This document shows positions 34,700-43,257 of a stretch of 64,000 nucleotides of DNA, one piece after another (position 1 is the first letter of the stretch; the number at the start of each line of letters is the position of its first letter). The position numbers and the translations under genes are program-made. Under the pieces are notes generated by a model. That model was not told where the DNA came from. It saw only the letters and a list, made by a program, of their open reading frames with translations, and searched no databases. This DNA is from Streptomyces aureus (GTDB lineage: Bacteria > Actinomycetota > Actinomycetes > Streptomycetales > Streptomycetaceae): positions 434,001-498,000 of the forward strand of contig NZ_JNZD01000004.1 of the NCBI RefSeq assembly GCF_000725495.1, written 5' to 3'.

Positions 34700-36034
34700 G
34701 TGGCGGTCTCCGCCGGGCCCGGCACCGGCGTGCCCGCGCCGCATCCCGGCGCGACGGGTGCGGTCCTGGCCGCGGCGCTCGGCGGCCCGCTCGCCGAGAC
34801 GCTGTCCGTCGTCCTCCTCGCGGCCGTCCTGGTCTGCGCCGTGGTACGGCCGTTCGGCTGGCCGGAGGCCGTCGTGGCCGTGCCCGCCGCGGGGCTGGCG
34901 CTGGCCACCGGGGCGATCTCCGTCGACCACGCCAGCGCCGAGGCGGCCCATCTGGGGCCGGTGATCGGCTTCCTGGCGGCCGTCCTCGTCCTGGCCAAGT
35001 ACTGCGACGACGAGGGGCTGTTCCAGGCGTGCGGGGCCTGGATGGCGCGCTGGGCCGCGGGACGGCCCGGCCGGCTGCTGACCGCGGTGTTCGTGCTCGC
35101 CTCCGCGATCACGGCGGTGCTCAGCCTGGACGCCACCATCGTGCTCCTCACCCCGGTCGTGTTCGCGACGGCCGCGCGGATGGGCGCCCGCCCGAAGCCG
35201 CACGTGTACGCGTGCACCCATCTGTCGAACACCGCCTCGCTGCTGCTGCCGGTCTCCAACCTCACCAACCTGCTGGCGTTCAGCGCCAGCGGACTGAGCT
35301 TCACCCGGTTCGCCGCGCTGATGGTGCTGCCCTGGCTGGTCGCGATCGGCGCCGAGTACCTGGTCTTCCGGCGGTTCTTCGCCGTCGACCTCGCGGCCGG
35401 CGCGTCCCTGAAGCACACCGGCGAGGCCCCGGAGCTGCCGCTGTTCGCCCTGGTCACCGTGGGCTGCACGCTGGCCGGATTCGTCCTCGCCTCGGCCGTC
35501 GGCATCGACCCGGCCTGGTCCGCCGCCGCGGGGGCGCTCGTCCTGGCCGGCCGGGCGCTCGTCCGCCGTCGCACCACCCCGCTCACCGTCGTGCGCGCCG
35601 CCGCGCCGTCGTTCCTCGTCTTCGTCCTCGCGCTCGGCATCGTGGTCCGCGCGGTCGTCGACAACGGGCTGGACGGCGCCCTCGACGACCTGCTTCCGGC
35701 GGGCGGCTCGCTGGCCGCGCTCCTCGGTGTCGCCGCGCTCGCCGCGGTCCTGGCGAACCTGATCAACAACCTGCCGGCGGTGCTCGTCCTGCTGCCGCTG
35801 GCCGTCCCCTCGGGGGCGGGTTCCGTGCTGGCCGTGCTGCTCGGCGTCAACATCGGCCCCAACCTCACGTACGCAGGTTCCCTCGCGACGCTGCTGTGGC
35901 GACGTATCGTGCATCAGCACGAACACGGCGTCGACCTGAAGGAGTTCACCCGGCTGGGCCTGATCGCCGTGCCCGCGGCGCTGGTTCCCGCCGTACTGGC
36001 GCTGTGGTTCTCGCTCCACGTCATCGGAGGCTGA
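34700..36034 (+). CDS. SLC13/ArsB-like membrane permease
   Basis: This integral membrane protein of about 444 residues with ~11 hydrophobic segments is of the ion-transporter (SLC13/ArsB/NhaD) superfamily. The hairpin signatures 'SLDATIVLLTPVVFATAARM' and 'HLSNTASLLLPVSNLTNLLA', and later 'ANLINNLPAVLVLLPLAV' with 'GVNIGPNLTYAGSLATLLW', are characteristic of ArsB-type permeases. The substrate could be an oxyanion or a dicarboxylate/Na+. The annotated GTG at 34700 has no Shine-Dalgarno. The frame is open back to a TGA at 34529, and GGAGGA at 34561 precedes ATC/CTG codons at 34571/34574, so a non-canonical start is possible. The stop overlaps the ATG of a universal stress protein. Confidence 0.85.
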   Translation: MAVSAGPGTGVPAPHPGATGAVLAAALGGPLAETLSVVLLAAVLVCAVVRPFGWPEAVVAVPAAGLALATGAISVDHASAEAAHLGPVIGFLAAVLVLAKYCDDEGLFQACGAWMARWAAGRPGRLLTAVFVLASAITAVLSLDATIVLLTPVVFATAARMGARPKPHVYACTHLSNTASLLLPVSNLTNLLAFSASGLSFTRFAALMVLPWLVAIGAEYLVFRRFFAVDLAAGASLKHTGEAPELPLFALVTVGCTLAGFVLASAVGIDPAWSAAAGALVLAGRALVRRRTTPLTVVRAAAPSFLVFVLALGIVVRAVVDNGLDGALDDLLPAGGSLAALLGVAALAAVLANLINNLPAVLVLLPLAVPSGAGSVLAVLLGVNIGPNLTYAGSLATLLWRRIVHQHEHGVDLKEFTRLGLIAVPAALVPAVLALWFSLHVIGG

Positions 36035-36573
36035 TGGGCATGCGGGTGGTCGTCTGGCTGGTCGAGGGAACCTGGCCCGCGTGCGTGGACGCCGTACGCA
36101 CGCACGCGCCCGGCGCCACGGAAGTGGTGCTGCTGCACGTCACGGACCCCGCCGTACCCGGTCTCGCGCACGGCGCCTTCGCGGGACTCCTCGGACGCGG
36201 CCGCTCGGAGCCCGATCCCGGCGACCTCCTGGAGACCCTCGGCACCGTCTCCGCGGCCGAGCTCCTCGACGCGGCGGCCGAGCGGCTCGGCGGCCCGGCG
36301 ACCACCGAGGAGCGCACCGGCCGGGTGGAGCGGGAGGTGGTCGCCGCGGCCGAGGGCGCCGGACTGCTCGTCCTGGCCCGGGACGGGGACCGCGCCCGGC
36401 TCGGCCCGCACAGCCTCGGGCCCGCGGGACGCTTCGTCGTCGACCACGCCCCGTGCCCGGTGCTGCTCGTCTGGCCGGAGCCGGCACCGGACGTCACGAC
36501 GCTGCCGCCCCCGCCACCGGACGGACCGCGTCCGCCCCCGCCGCCGCGTCCCCCGCACCCTCCGCGTCCCTGA
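36034..36573 (+). CDS. Universal stress protein (UspA-like) with proline-rich tail
   Basis: This 179-residue Usp-fold protein (about 1-145) shows 'VEVVLLHVTDP'-type strand spacing ('ATEVVLLHVTDPAVPGLAHG'), 'VVAAAEGAGLLVLARDGD' and 'SLGPAGRFVVDHAPCPVLLV', as in ATP-binding UspA-like proteins. The last ~35 residues are almost pure proline with Arg. TGATG overlaps the permease stop and GGAGG immediately precedes the start, so the two genes are translationally coupled. It may regulate the permease; that is inference. Confidence 0.83.
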   Translation: MGMRVVVWLVEGTWPACVDAVRTHAPGATEVVLLHVTDPAVPGLAHGAFAGLLGRGRSEPDPGDLLETLGTVSAAELLDAAAERLGGPATTEERTGRVEREVVAAAEGAGLLVLARDGDRARLGPHSLGPAGRFVVDHAPCPVLLVWPEPAPDVTTLPPPPPDGPRPPPPPRPPHPPRP

Positions 36574-36576
36574 GAA

Positions 36577-36617
36577 GGGCGCGAGCGCCCGGCGGCGCCG
36601 TTCCCCGCGAGCGGGGA
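36577..36617 (+). terminator. Two tandem hairpins after the universal stress gene
   Basis: GGGCGC-GA-GCGCCC (36577-36590) and TCCCCGC-GA-GCGGGGA (36602-36617) follow within 45 bp of the stop and separate this operon from the carbohydrate operon. Confidence 0.6.
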
Positions 36618-36685
36618 CTTGACGAAGTCGGGCATGCACGATTTGATCCTCTGCGTGCCGTGGTGCGACCCGGCACCAGAGGTGC

Positions 36686-36729
36686 GCCCAGCCGGTAGAG
36701 GACCAGGTTCAAGTCCGGCCAAAGTCGCC
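36686..36729 (+). other. tRNA-like fragment upstream of the GH114 gene
   Basis: CCCAGCCGGTAGAGG resembles a D-arm and GGTTCAAGTCC resembles a T-arm and loop, but no anticodon arm or matching acceptor strands are present. It looks like a tRNA relic with the middle deleted, or chance similarity. It lies in the 211-bp leader of the GH114 operon; GGTGC-N6-GCACC at 36663-36678 is a small hairpin just before it. Confidence 0.3.
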
Positions 36730-36784
36730 AGGATCGCTCGAAGCGTCCGAGGCGGGGACGTACTCGCGATTTGATGGAGCGGAC

Positions 36785-37642
36785 ATGCCCCCCGTCAAAC
36801 GTGTTCTCCGCAGCCGGGTTCCGGGCGCGACCACAACCCTCGTCGCCCTGCTGGCACTCGCGGGCTGCGACGCCGGCAACGGCACGAGCGCCTCGGCGAA
36901 ACCCGCGCCCCGCCCCGGCCGTACCGCGGACTCCGTCGAACTCCCGCCGCTGCACACGGGCTTCGACTACCAGATCGGCGGCGCCTACCCCCCGGCCGCC
37001 GACGTCCGCATCGTCAGCCGCGACCGCTCCTCCTCCCCGGCCGCCGGCCTGTACAACATCTGCTACGTCAACGCCTTCCAGGCCCAGCCGGAGGAGCGCG
37101 GGCAGTGGCCCGCCGACCTGCTCCTGCGGGACGCCGACGGCAAGGTCGTCGTCGACAAGGACTGGAACGAGGCGCTGCTGGACATCCGGACGCCGGACAA
37201 GCGCCGGCGGGTGGCGGCGCGGGTCGAGCACTGGATCGACGAGTGCGCCGACAAGGGATTCGACGCCGTCGAGCCCGACAACTACGACAGCTACACCCGC
37301 TCCGGGAAGCTGCTGACCGCGGACGACGCCACCGCGTTCATCACCCTGCTGTCCCGGCACGCGCACGAACGGAATCTGGCGATCGGCCAGAAGAACACCG
37401 CCGAACTCGCGGGACTGAGGGAACGGACCGGGCTCGACTTCGCGGTGGCGGAGGAGTGCGGCGAGTACGACGAGTGCGGCACGTACGCGAAGGCCTTCCA
37501 CGACCGGGTGGTGGTCGTCGAGTACACCGACAGCGGTCTGCGCAAGGCCCGTTCGGCCTTCGGCGGCCGGCTGAGCATCGTGCGCCGGGACGTGAACGTC
37601 TCGACACCCGGCAGCGCGGACTACGTCCGCAAGACCCGCTGA
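36785..37642 (+). CDS. GH114 lipoprotein (endo-alpha-1,4-polygalactosaminidase family)
   Basis: This 285-residue lipoprotein has a signal peptide with lipobox 'LLALAGC' (Cys28). The mature domain is a GH114 TIM barrel: 'FDYQIGGAYPP', 'YNICYVNAFQAQ', 'LLDIRTPDKRRRVAARVEHW', 'CADKGFDAVEPDNYDSY' (Asp160, Glu163, Asp165) and 'DFAVAEECGEYDEC' (Glu223/Glu224). The family founder cleaves alpha-1,4-linked polygalactosamine, and relatives attack fungal galactosaminogalactan. ATG at 36785 follows GGAGCGGAC. It heads an operon with an ABC importer, a PfkB kinase and a GH4 glycosidase (9-bp gap to the binding-protein gene), so it probably trims a polysaccharide at the cell surface for uptake. Confidence 0.85.
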   Translation: MPPVKRVLRSRVPGATTTLVALLALAGCDAGNGTSASAKPAPRPGRTADSVELPPLHTGFDYQIGGAYPPAADVRIVSRDRSSSPAAGLYNICYVNAFQAQPEERGQWPADLLLRDADGKVVVDKDWNEALLDIRTPDKRRRVAARVEHWIDECADKGFDAVEPDNYDSYTRSGKLLTADDATAFITLLSRHAHERNLAIGQKNTAELAGLRERTGLDFAVAEECGEYDECGTYAKAFHDRVVVVEYTDSGLRKARSAFGGRLSIVRRDVNVSTPGSADYVRKTR

Positions 37643-37651
37643 GGGGCCCGG

Positions 37652-38944
37652 ATGACACGCGTGATCGCGCGGCGCCGGCTGCTCCTCGGCGCGGCGGCGG
37701 CCGGGGCTCTCGCCGGCTGCGGCACCTCCCAGGACGGCGTCGGCGCCGACGGCCGGGTGACCGTGGAGCTGTGGCACGGTCAGAACGACACGGCCAGGAA
37801 GGCCGTGGAGGCGCTGGTCGCCGAGTTCAACCGCACCCACCCGCACATACGGGTGGACAGTTCGGGCGGCGGCGTGGTGGCCGACGCCATGCTCCAGAAG
37901 GTGACGGCCGCGCTCGCCGCCGGCTCGTACCCCGACATCGCCTACATCTTCGGCTCGGACCTGGCGAGTGTCGCCCGCAGTCCACGGGTCGTCGACCTCA
38001 CCGCCGCGCTGCACGGGGGCGCCCCGCCGTGGAACTCCTTCTGGACGCCGGTACGGGACGCGGTCACCGTCAACGGCAAGGTGCGCGCCGCCCCGGCGGT
38101 GCTCGACTCGCTGGCCGTCGTCTACAACAAGACGCTCTTCCGGCGGGCCGGTGTGCCGTTCCCGAAGGCGGGCTGGAGCTGGGAGGAGTTCACCGACACC
38201 GCGCGCAGGCTCACCGATGCCGGACGCGGGGTCTTCGGCACGGGCTGGCCGGGCACGGGTGACGAGGACACGGTCTGGCGGCTGTGGCCGATGATCTGGG
38301 ACCTCGGCGGCGAGGTGATCGCCGCCGACGGCAAGCGGATCGGCTTCGCCGCGCAGGGCACCCGGGCCCTGGAGACCCTCGCCCGGCTCGCCCACGACAA
38401 GAGCGTGTACGTCGACCCGAAGCCCGGCAGCGAGCAGATGTACCAGGTGTTCCTGAGCGGCCGCATGGCGATGGTGGCGACCGGCCCCTGGCAGCTGCCC
38501 GACGTCGTCACCGCCAAGGTCGACTACGGCGTCGTCCCGCTCCCCACGTACAGCGGCCGGCCGATGACCATATCCGGGCCGGACACCTGGACCGTGTTCG
38601 ACAACGGCTCCGCCCGCTCCCGGGCGGCCGTGGAGTTCGTGCGCTGGATGATCCGGCCCGCCCAGGACGCCCGCTGGGACCTCTCGGCCGGCAGCCTCCC
38701 GCTCAGCTCGGCCACCGCCCGCCGTCCCGAATGGCGCGAGCACTCCGCGACGACCACCGGGCTCGGGGTGTTCACCGACACGCTGGCCTCCGCCCGGGTC
38801 CGGCCGGTGCACGCGGCCTACCCGCAGATCTCCCAGGCCCTCGGCCAGGCGATCGTCTCGGTCCTGCTCGGCAAGGACTCCCCCGCCCACGCCGTCCGGC
38901 GGTGCGCCGCCACGGCCGACGCGGCCCTGCTCATCCCCCGGTGA
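37652..38944 (+). CDS. ABC sugar transporter substrate-binding lipoprotein
   Basis: This 430-residue extracellular solute-binding protein of the family 1 (maltose-type) group has an Arg-rich signal ('ARRRLLLG') and lipobox 'GALAGC' (Cys23). The mature start 'RVTVELWHGQNDTARKAVEA' is typical, as are 'LVAEFNRTHPHIRV', 'AGSYPDIAYIFGSD' and 'GRMAMVATGPWQLPDV'. It would capture oligosaccharides and deliver them to the two permeases that follow. No ATPase gene is in the operon, so a shared MsiK-like ATPase is expected elsewhere. A 68-bp gap before the permease may allow differential expression. Confidence 0.92.
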   Translation: MTRVIARRRLLLGAAAAGALAGCGTSQDGVGADGRVTVELWHGQNDTARKAVEALVAEFNRTHPHIRVDSSGGGVVADAMLQKVTAALAAGSYPDIAYIFGSDLASVARSPRVVDLTAALHGGAPPWNSFWTPVRDAVTVNGKVRAAPAVLDSLAVVYNKTLFRRAGVPFPKAGWSWEEFTDTARRLTDAGRGVFGTGWPGTGDEDTVWRLWPMIWDLGGEVIAADGKRIGFAAQGTRALETLARLAHDKSVYVDPKPGSEQMYQVFLSGRMAMVATGPWQLPDVVTAKVDYGVVPLPTYSGRPMTISGPDTWTVFDNGSARSRAAVEFVRWMIRPAQDARWDLSAGSLPLSSATARRPEWREHSATTTGLGVFTDTLASARVRPVHAAYPQISQALGQAIVSVLLGKDSPAHAVRRCAATADAALLIPR

Positions 38945-39012
38945 CCCCGGCTCGTCCCCGGTGACCTCGACGTCAGACGTTCCCAGCTGACTTCCAGCTG
39001 AAGGAGGCCGTC

Positions 39013-39975
39013 ATGTCCACCCTTCCCCGCGCCCTCACCGTCGTCCCCGGACCCGCGGTGACACCGGCCGCCTCGCGGCGCGCCGCCCGCCGCCGCGGCC
39101 GCCGCGAGAGCGCCACCGCCTGGGCCTTCATCAGCCCGGCGGTGGTCGTGATCCTCGGTCTGAGCATCGTGCCGGTCGTCTGGTCGCTGCTGCTCTCCTT
39201 CCGGGCCGACGACCTCGTCACCCCGGGCCGCTGGGTCGGCCTCGACAACTACCGGGCCCTGGCCCAGGACCCGAACTTCCGCACCGCCGTCGGCAACACG
39301 GTGCTGTACTCCGCCCTGTACGTGCCGCTCAGCCTGGCCGGCGGGCTGGCGCTCGCCCTGGCGCTGAACCGCCGCATCCGGTTCATCGGCCTGTACCGCA
39401 CGCTCGTCTTCGTCCCGTTCGTGGTGTCGGCGACCGCGCAGGGCGTGCTGTTCTCGTTCATCCTCGACCCGGAGTTCGGGGTCGCGAACTCCCTGCTGCA
39501 CCGCCTCGGGATCTCCCCGCAGGGCTTCCTCACCGACCCCGACCAGGCGATCTATCTGCTCGTGCTGATCTCGCTGTGGAGCGGGGTCGGGTTCTGCGTC
39601 GTCGTCTATCTGGCCGCGCTCCAGGACGTCCCGCCCGAACTCGTCGAGGCCGCGCGGATCGACGGGGCGGGCCGGACGCGGGTGCTGCGCCACATCGTCC
39701 TGCCCACCCTCACCCCGGTCACCGTGTTCCTGCTGCTGTGGCAGCTGATCACGGCGCTCCAGGTGTTCGACCTGATCTATGTGACGACCAAGGGCGGCCC
39801 CCTCGGCTCGACCGGCGTGGTCGTCTACTTCGTCTGGCAGCAGGCCTTCCAGATGTTCACGGCGGGCTACGGGGCCGCGGCGGCGTACGTCCTCGCCATC
39901 GCCCTGCTGGTGGCGGGCGGGGCGCTGCGGCTCGTGCGCCGCCGCCAGGAACGTACCGAAGGAGCGGTCCGATGA
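39013..39975 (+). CDS. ABC sugar permease, first subunit
   Basis: This 320-residue MalF-like permease has six TM segments and the cytoplasmic EAA loop 'EAARIDGAGRTRVLRHIVLP', which contacts the ATPase. A long N-terminal cytoplasmic stretch (about 1-37, Arg-rich) precedes TM1 ('TAWAFISPAVVVILGLSIVP'). ATG at 39013 has AAGGAGG upstream. It overlaps the second permease by 4 nt (ATGA). Confidence 0.93.
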   Translation: MSTLPRALTVVPGPAVTPAASRRAARRRGRRESATAWAFISPAVVVILGLSIVPVVWSLLLSFRADDLVTPGRWVGLDNYRALAQDPNFRTAVGNTVLYSALYVPLSLAGGLALALALNRRIRFIGLYRTLVFVPFVVSATAQGVLFSFILDPEFGVANSLLHRLGISPQGFLTDPDQAIYLLVLISLWSGVGFCVVVYLAALQDVPPELVEAARIDGAGRTRVLRHIVLPTLTPVTVFLLLWQLITALQVFDLIYVTTKGGPLGSTGVVVYFVWQQAFQMFTAGYGAAAAYVLAIALLVAGGALRLVRRRQERTEGAVR

Positions 39976-40802
39976 GTTCACCCGTCACCTCCCGCCGGCC
40001 GAGCGGCTGGCATCTGCTGCTGGCGCCGCTGACGTTGTGCTTCGCGCTGCCGCTGGTGTGGCTGGTGCTCAGCTCGGTGATGTCCGACGCGGAGATCAAC
40101 CGGTTCCCGCCCGCGCTGTGGCCCAAGGGGATCGACCTGGGCGGCTACCGGTACGTGCTCGGGAACGCGATGTTCCCCCGCTGGTTCGCCAATTCGCTGG
40201 TCGTCGCGCTCGCGGCGGTCCTGTCGAACCTGCTGCTCGGCGCGCTCGGCGGCTACGCGTTCGCACGGATGCGGTTCGCCGGGTCGCGGGCCCTGCTCGC
40301 CCTGATGCTGGCGACGATGGTGATCCCCTTCCAGCTCACGATGATCCCGACCTTCCTGGTGATGAAGGAGCTGGGTCTCATCGACACGCTCGGCGCGCTG
40401 ATCGTGCCGTCGCTCGTCACCCCGTTCGCGGTCTTCCTGTTCCGGCAGTTCTTCCTCGGCCTGCCCCGGGAGATGGAGGAGGCGGCCTGGATCGACGGGT
40501 GTTCACGGCTGCGGGTGCTGTTCTCGATCGTCATGCCGCTGGCCCGGCCCGCGCTGGCCACGGTCGCCGTGCTGACGTTCCTGAGCACCTGGAACGACCT
40601 GTCCTGGCCGCTCATCGCGATCAACCACGACACGCAGTACACCTTGCAGCTCGGTCTGACGACGTTCCAGGGACAGCACCACACGCGCTGGTCGGCGGTG
40701 ATGGCGGGCAACGTGATCACCGTGCTGCCCGTGCTGGTCGCGTTCCTGCTCGCGCAGAAGACCTTCGTCCAGTCGCTCACCTCGAGCGGCCTGAAGGGCT
40801 AG
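39972..40802 (+). CDS. ABC sugar permease, second subunit
   Basis: This 276-residue MalG-like permease has six TM segments. TM1 begins 'LLLAPLTLCFALPLVWLVLS', the EAA loop is 'EEAAWIDGCSRLRVLFSIVM', and the C-terminus 'QSLTSSGLKG' is the common end of this family. ATG at 39972 lies in the ATGA overlap with the first permease; 6 bp separate it from the kinase gene. The pair forms the membrane channel for the sugar bound by the upstream lipoprotein. Confidence 0.93.
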   Translation: MSSPVTSRRPSGWHLLLAPLTLCFALPLVWLVLSSVMSDAEINRFPPALWPKGIDLGGYRYVLGNAMFPRWFANSLVVALAAVLSNLLLGALGGYAFARMRFAGSRALLALMLATMVIPFQLTMIPTFLVMKELGLIDTLGALIVPSLVTPFAVFLFRQFFLGLPREMEEAAWIDGCSRLRVLFSIVMPLARPALATVAVLTFLSTWNDLSWPLIAINHDTQYTLQLGLTTFQGQHHTRWSAVMAGNVITVLPVLVAFLLAQKTFVQSLTSSGLKG

Positions 40803-40808
40803 GACACG

Positions 40809-41849
40809 ATGACATCCTTCGATCTCCTGGTCGTCGGCGACGCCAATCCGGACGTCGTCGTCGGCCCGCTGCGCGGCCCGCTGGAGTTCGGGCAGCGCGA
40901 ACAGCTCGTCGAGCACGCCGGGCTGGTCCTGGGCGGTTCCGCGGCGATCATGGCGTGCGGGGCGGCGCGGCTCGGGCTGCGGGTCGCCTTCGCGGGCAGG
41001 GTGGGCGACGACCCCGCCGGTGCCTTCGTGCGCGAGGAACTCGCCCGACGCGGTGTGGACATGGGCTTCCTGGTCACCGACCCGGTCCGGCCCACCGCGC
41101 TCACGACGGTCGTCACCACCGGGGACGGGGACCGGGCGATCCTCACGGCCCAGGGCTGTCTCACCGCCACCGGACCCGAGGACGTGCCCCGCGAGCTGAT
41201 ACGGGCCTCCCGGCACGTGCACGCGGCCTCGTTCTTCCTGATGCCCCGTCTGGCGCGCGCCCTGGCCGCCGTGTTCGTCCTGGCACGCGAGAACGGCGCG
41301 ACGACCTCGCTCGACACCAACGACGACCCGGCCGGACGCTGGGACGCCGAACTCCTCCATCCCGTCATGAAGTTCACCGATTTCCTGCTGCCCAACGCGG
41401 CCGAGGCGGCGGCGATGTCCGGCCGGGGCGACCTCCTCACGGCCGCCGCCGTGCTGGCCGGACGGGGACCGACGGTCGTGGTCAAGGACGGCGCCGACGG
41501 CGCCCTCGCCCACACCGGGACCCGGACCGTCCGGGTGCCGGCCATGACCGTCGACGCCGTGGACACGATCGGCGCGGGCGACAGCTTCGACGCCGGGTTC
41601 GTCGCCGCGACCCTGCGCGGTCTCGGCCTGCGCTCCGCGCTCGAGGTGGCGGCGGCCTGCGGCTCGCTCTCGACCCGGGCCCACGGGGGCACCGCGGCCC
41701 AGCCCACCTGGGACGAGGCGCTCGCCGCGGCCCGCGCCGCCCCCGAGGCGGGCGCCGGCCCCACCTCCGGCACGGACGCCCCGGACACCGCCGAGTCCCC
41801 GGCCGTGCCACGAACACCCCGCACCAGCGACACCAGGAGCCGTTCATGA
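40809..41849 (+). CDS. PfkB-family carbohydrate kinase
   Basis: This 346-residue ribokinase-fold sugar kinase has an N-terminal 'VVGDANPDVVV' strand, 'GGSAAIMACGAARLGLRVAF' (PfkB signature 1 region), 'VVVKDGADGALA' and signature 2 'DTIGAGDSFDAGF' (about 257-269), with catalytic Asp264. A ~40-residue Pro/Thr/Ser tail is extra. Within this operon it may phosphorylate the monosaccharide released by the GH4 enzyme (galactose, galactosamine or tagatose-like), but PfkB specificity cannot be read from sequence. The stop overlaps the GH4 start (ATGA). Confidence 0.88.
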   Translation: MTSFDLLVVGDANPDVVVGPLRGPLEFGQREQLVEHAGLVLGGSAAIMACGAARLGLRVAFAGRVGDDPAGAFVREELARRGVDMGFLVTDPVRPTALTTVVTTGDGDRAILTAQGCLTATGPEDVPRELIRASRHVHAASFFLMPRLARALAAVFVLARENGATTSLDTNDDPAGRWDAELLHPVMKFTDFLLPNAAEAAAMSGRGDLLTAAAVLAGRGPTVVVKDGADGALAHTGTRTVRVPAMTVDAVDTIGAGDSFDAGFVAATLRGLGLRSALEVAAACGSLSTRAHGGTAAQPTWDEALAAARAAPEAGAGPTSGTDAPDTAESPAVPRTPRTSDTRSRS

Positions 41850-43165
41850 CCAGCGTCACCGCCCCGAAGATCGCCTTCATCGGAGCCGGGAGCGTGGTGT
41901 TCACCCAGGGCCTGCTGGCCGACCTGTTCGGCTTCCCCGAACTCGCCCACGCGCGGGTCGCGTTGCACGACATCGACCCGCAGCGGCTCGACACCGCCGA
42001 GAGCGCCGCCCGGTACATCGCCGGCGTACGCGGCGCCAAGCCCGTGATCACCGCGCATCCTGACCGCCGGGCGGCCCTGGAGGACGCCGACTTCGTCATC
42101 AACATCGTCCAGGTCGGCATGGACGCCGCGACCCGCACCGACTTCACCGTCCCCGCGCGCCACGGACTGCGCCAGACCATCGGCGACACCCTCGGCATCG
42201 GCGGGATCTTCCGCGCCCTGCGCACCTTCCCGGTGCTGCGCGCGCTCGCCTCCGACATGGCCGAACTGTGCCCGGACGCCCTGCTGTTGAACTACACCAA
42301 CCCCATGGCGATGAACGTCCTCTATCTCAGCCGCATCGCCCCGGAGCTGCGGGTCACCGGCCTGTGCCACTCGGTCCACTGGACCATGCACGACCTCGCC
42401 CAGCTCGTCGGGGTCCCGTTCGAGGAGGTCACGTATCTGGCCGCCGGGGTCAACCACCAGGCGTGGGTGCTGCGTTTCGAGCGAGGGGGCCAGGATCTGT
42501 ACCCCCTCCTGGACGAGACGATCGCCAGGGACCCGGGGCTGCTGCGCCGGGTCCGGGTGGACATGTACCGCCGTCTCGGCCACTACCCCACCGAGACGAG
42601 CGAGCACTCCTCGGAGTACGTGCCCTGGTATCTGCACCACGACAGCGAGATCGAGCGGCTCAGACTGCCGGTGGGCGCCTATCTGGAGATCATCGAGGAG
42701 AACGCCGCGAGCTACCGGCGCACCCGCGAGGCCCTCGCCGCCGGGGTGCCCCTCCCCGTGGAGGGCACCTTGGAGTACGCCCCGCAGATCATCCACAGCG
42801 CCGTGACCAACACCCCTCGCAGGATCTACGGCAACGTGCCCAACCGCGGCCTGATCGACAACCTCCCGGCCGACTGCGTCGTCGAAGTCCCCTGTCTGAC
42901 GGACGCGTCGGGGGTGCAGCCGACCCGGATCGGCGCGCTGCCCCCGCAGTGCGCCGCGCTGAACAGCGCCTACGCCTCCGTCACCGACCTGGTCGTCCGC
43001 GCCGCCACCGACCACGAGCCGCGGCACATCCGGCACGCCGCGATGGCCGACCCCGCGACCGCCGCCGCGCTGCCGGTCGAGCGCATCTGGGACCTGTGCG
43101 ACGACCTCGTACGGGCGCACGGGGACCTGCTCCAGCCCGAGCTGAGGGAACTGCTGGGCCACTGA
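41846..43165 (+). CDS. GH4 family NAD-dependent glycosidase (alpha-galactosidase-like)
   Basis: This 439-residue GH4 enzyme cleaves glycosides by an NAD+ and Mn2+-dependent redox mechanism in the cytoplasm. It has the Rossmann start 'KIAFIGAGSVVFTQGLLADL', 'NYTNPMAM' (Asn152), metal ligands in 'GLCHSVHW' (Cys174) and 'GVNHQAW' (His204), and 'GNVPNRGLIDNLP'. The GLCHS-VHW pattern is of the MelA/alpha-galactosidase and alpha-glucuronidase branch. Translation is coupled to the kinase. With GH114 outside and an importer between, it is the likely intracellular debranching or exo-acting step. A strong terminator follows. Confidence 0.9.
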   Translation: MTSVTAPKIAFIGAGSVVFTQGLLADLFGFPELAHARVALHDIDPQRLDTAESAARYIAGVRGAKPVITAHPDRRAALEDADFVINIVQVGMDAATRTDFTVPARHGLRQTIGDTLGIGGIFRALRTFPVLRALASDMAELCPDALLLNYTNPMAMNVLYLSRIAPELRVTGLCHSVHWTMHDLAQLVGVPFEEVTYLAAGVNHQAWVLRFERGGQDLYPLLDETIARDPGLLRRVRVDMYRRLGHYPTETSEHSSEYVPWYLHHDSEIERLRLPVGAYLEIIEENAASYRRTREALAAGVPLPVEGTLEYAPQIIHSAVTNTPRRIYGNVPNRGLIDNLPADCVVEVPCLTDASGVQPTRIGALPPQCAALNSAYASVTDLVVRAATDHEPRHIRHAAMADPATAAALPVERIWDLCDDLVRAHGDLLQPELRELLGH

Positions 43166-43192
43166 CCCCGAATCGGTCGGGCCGAACACGAC

Positions 43193-43238
43193 AGGGCGGT
43201 CGGGCCGCCGAGGCCAGGGCGGTCGGGCCGCCGAGGCC
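43193..43238 (+). repeat. Two 23-bp direct repeats with internal dyads
   Basis: AGGGCGGTCGGGCCGCCGAG followed by GCC occurs at 43193-43215 and 43216-43238, with a partial third copy after. Each contains GGCGG-TCGGG-CCGCC, able to form a small stem. They lie 28 bp after the GH4 stop, upstream of the main terminator. Confidence 0.6.
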
Positions 43239-43257
43239 GGGGCGGTCCGGTGGTTCT

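Noticed and set aside
36655..36730. Functional tRNA gene
   Set aside because: No acceptor stem pairing and no anticodon arm; only D- and T-arm-like pieces are present.
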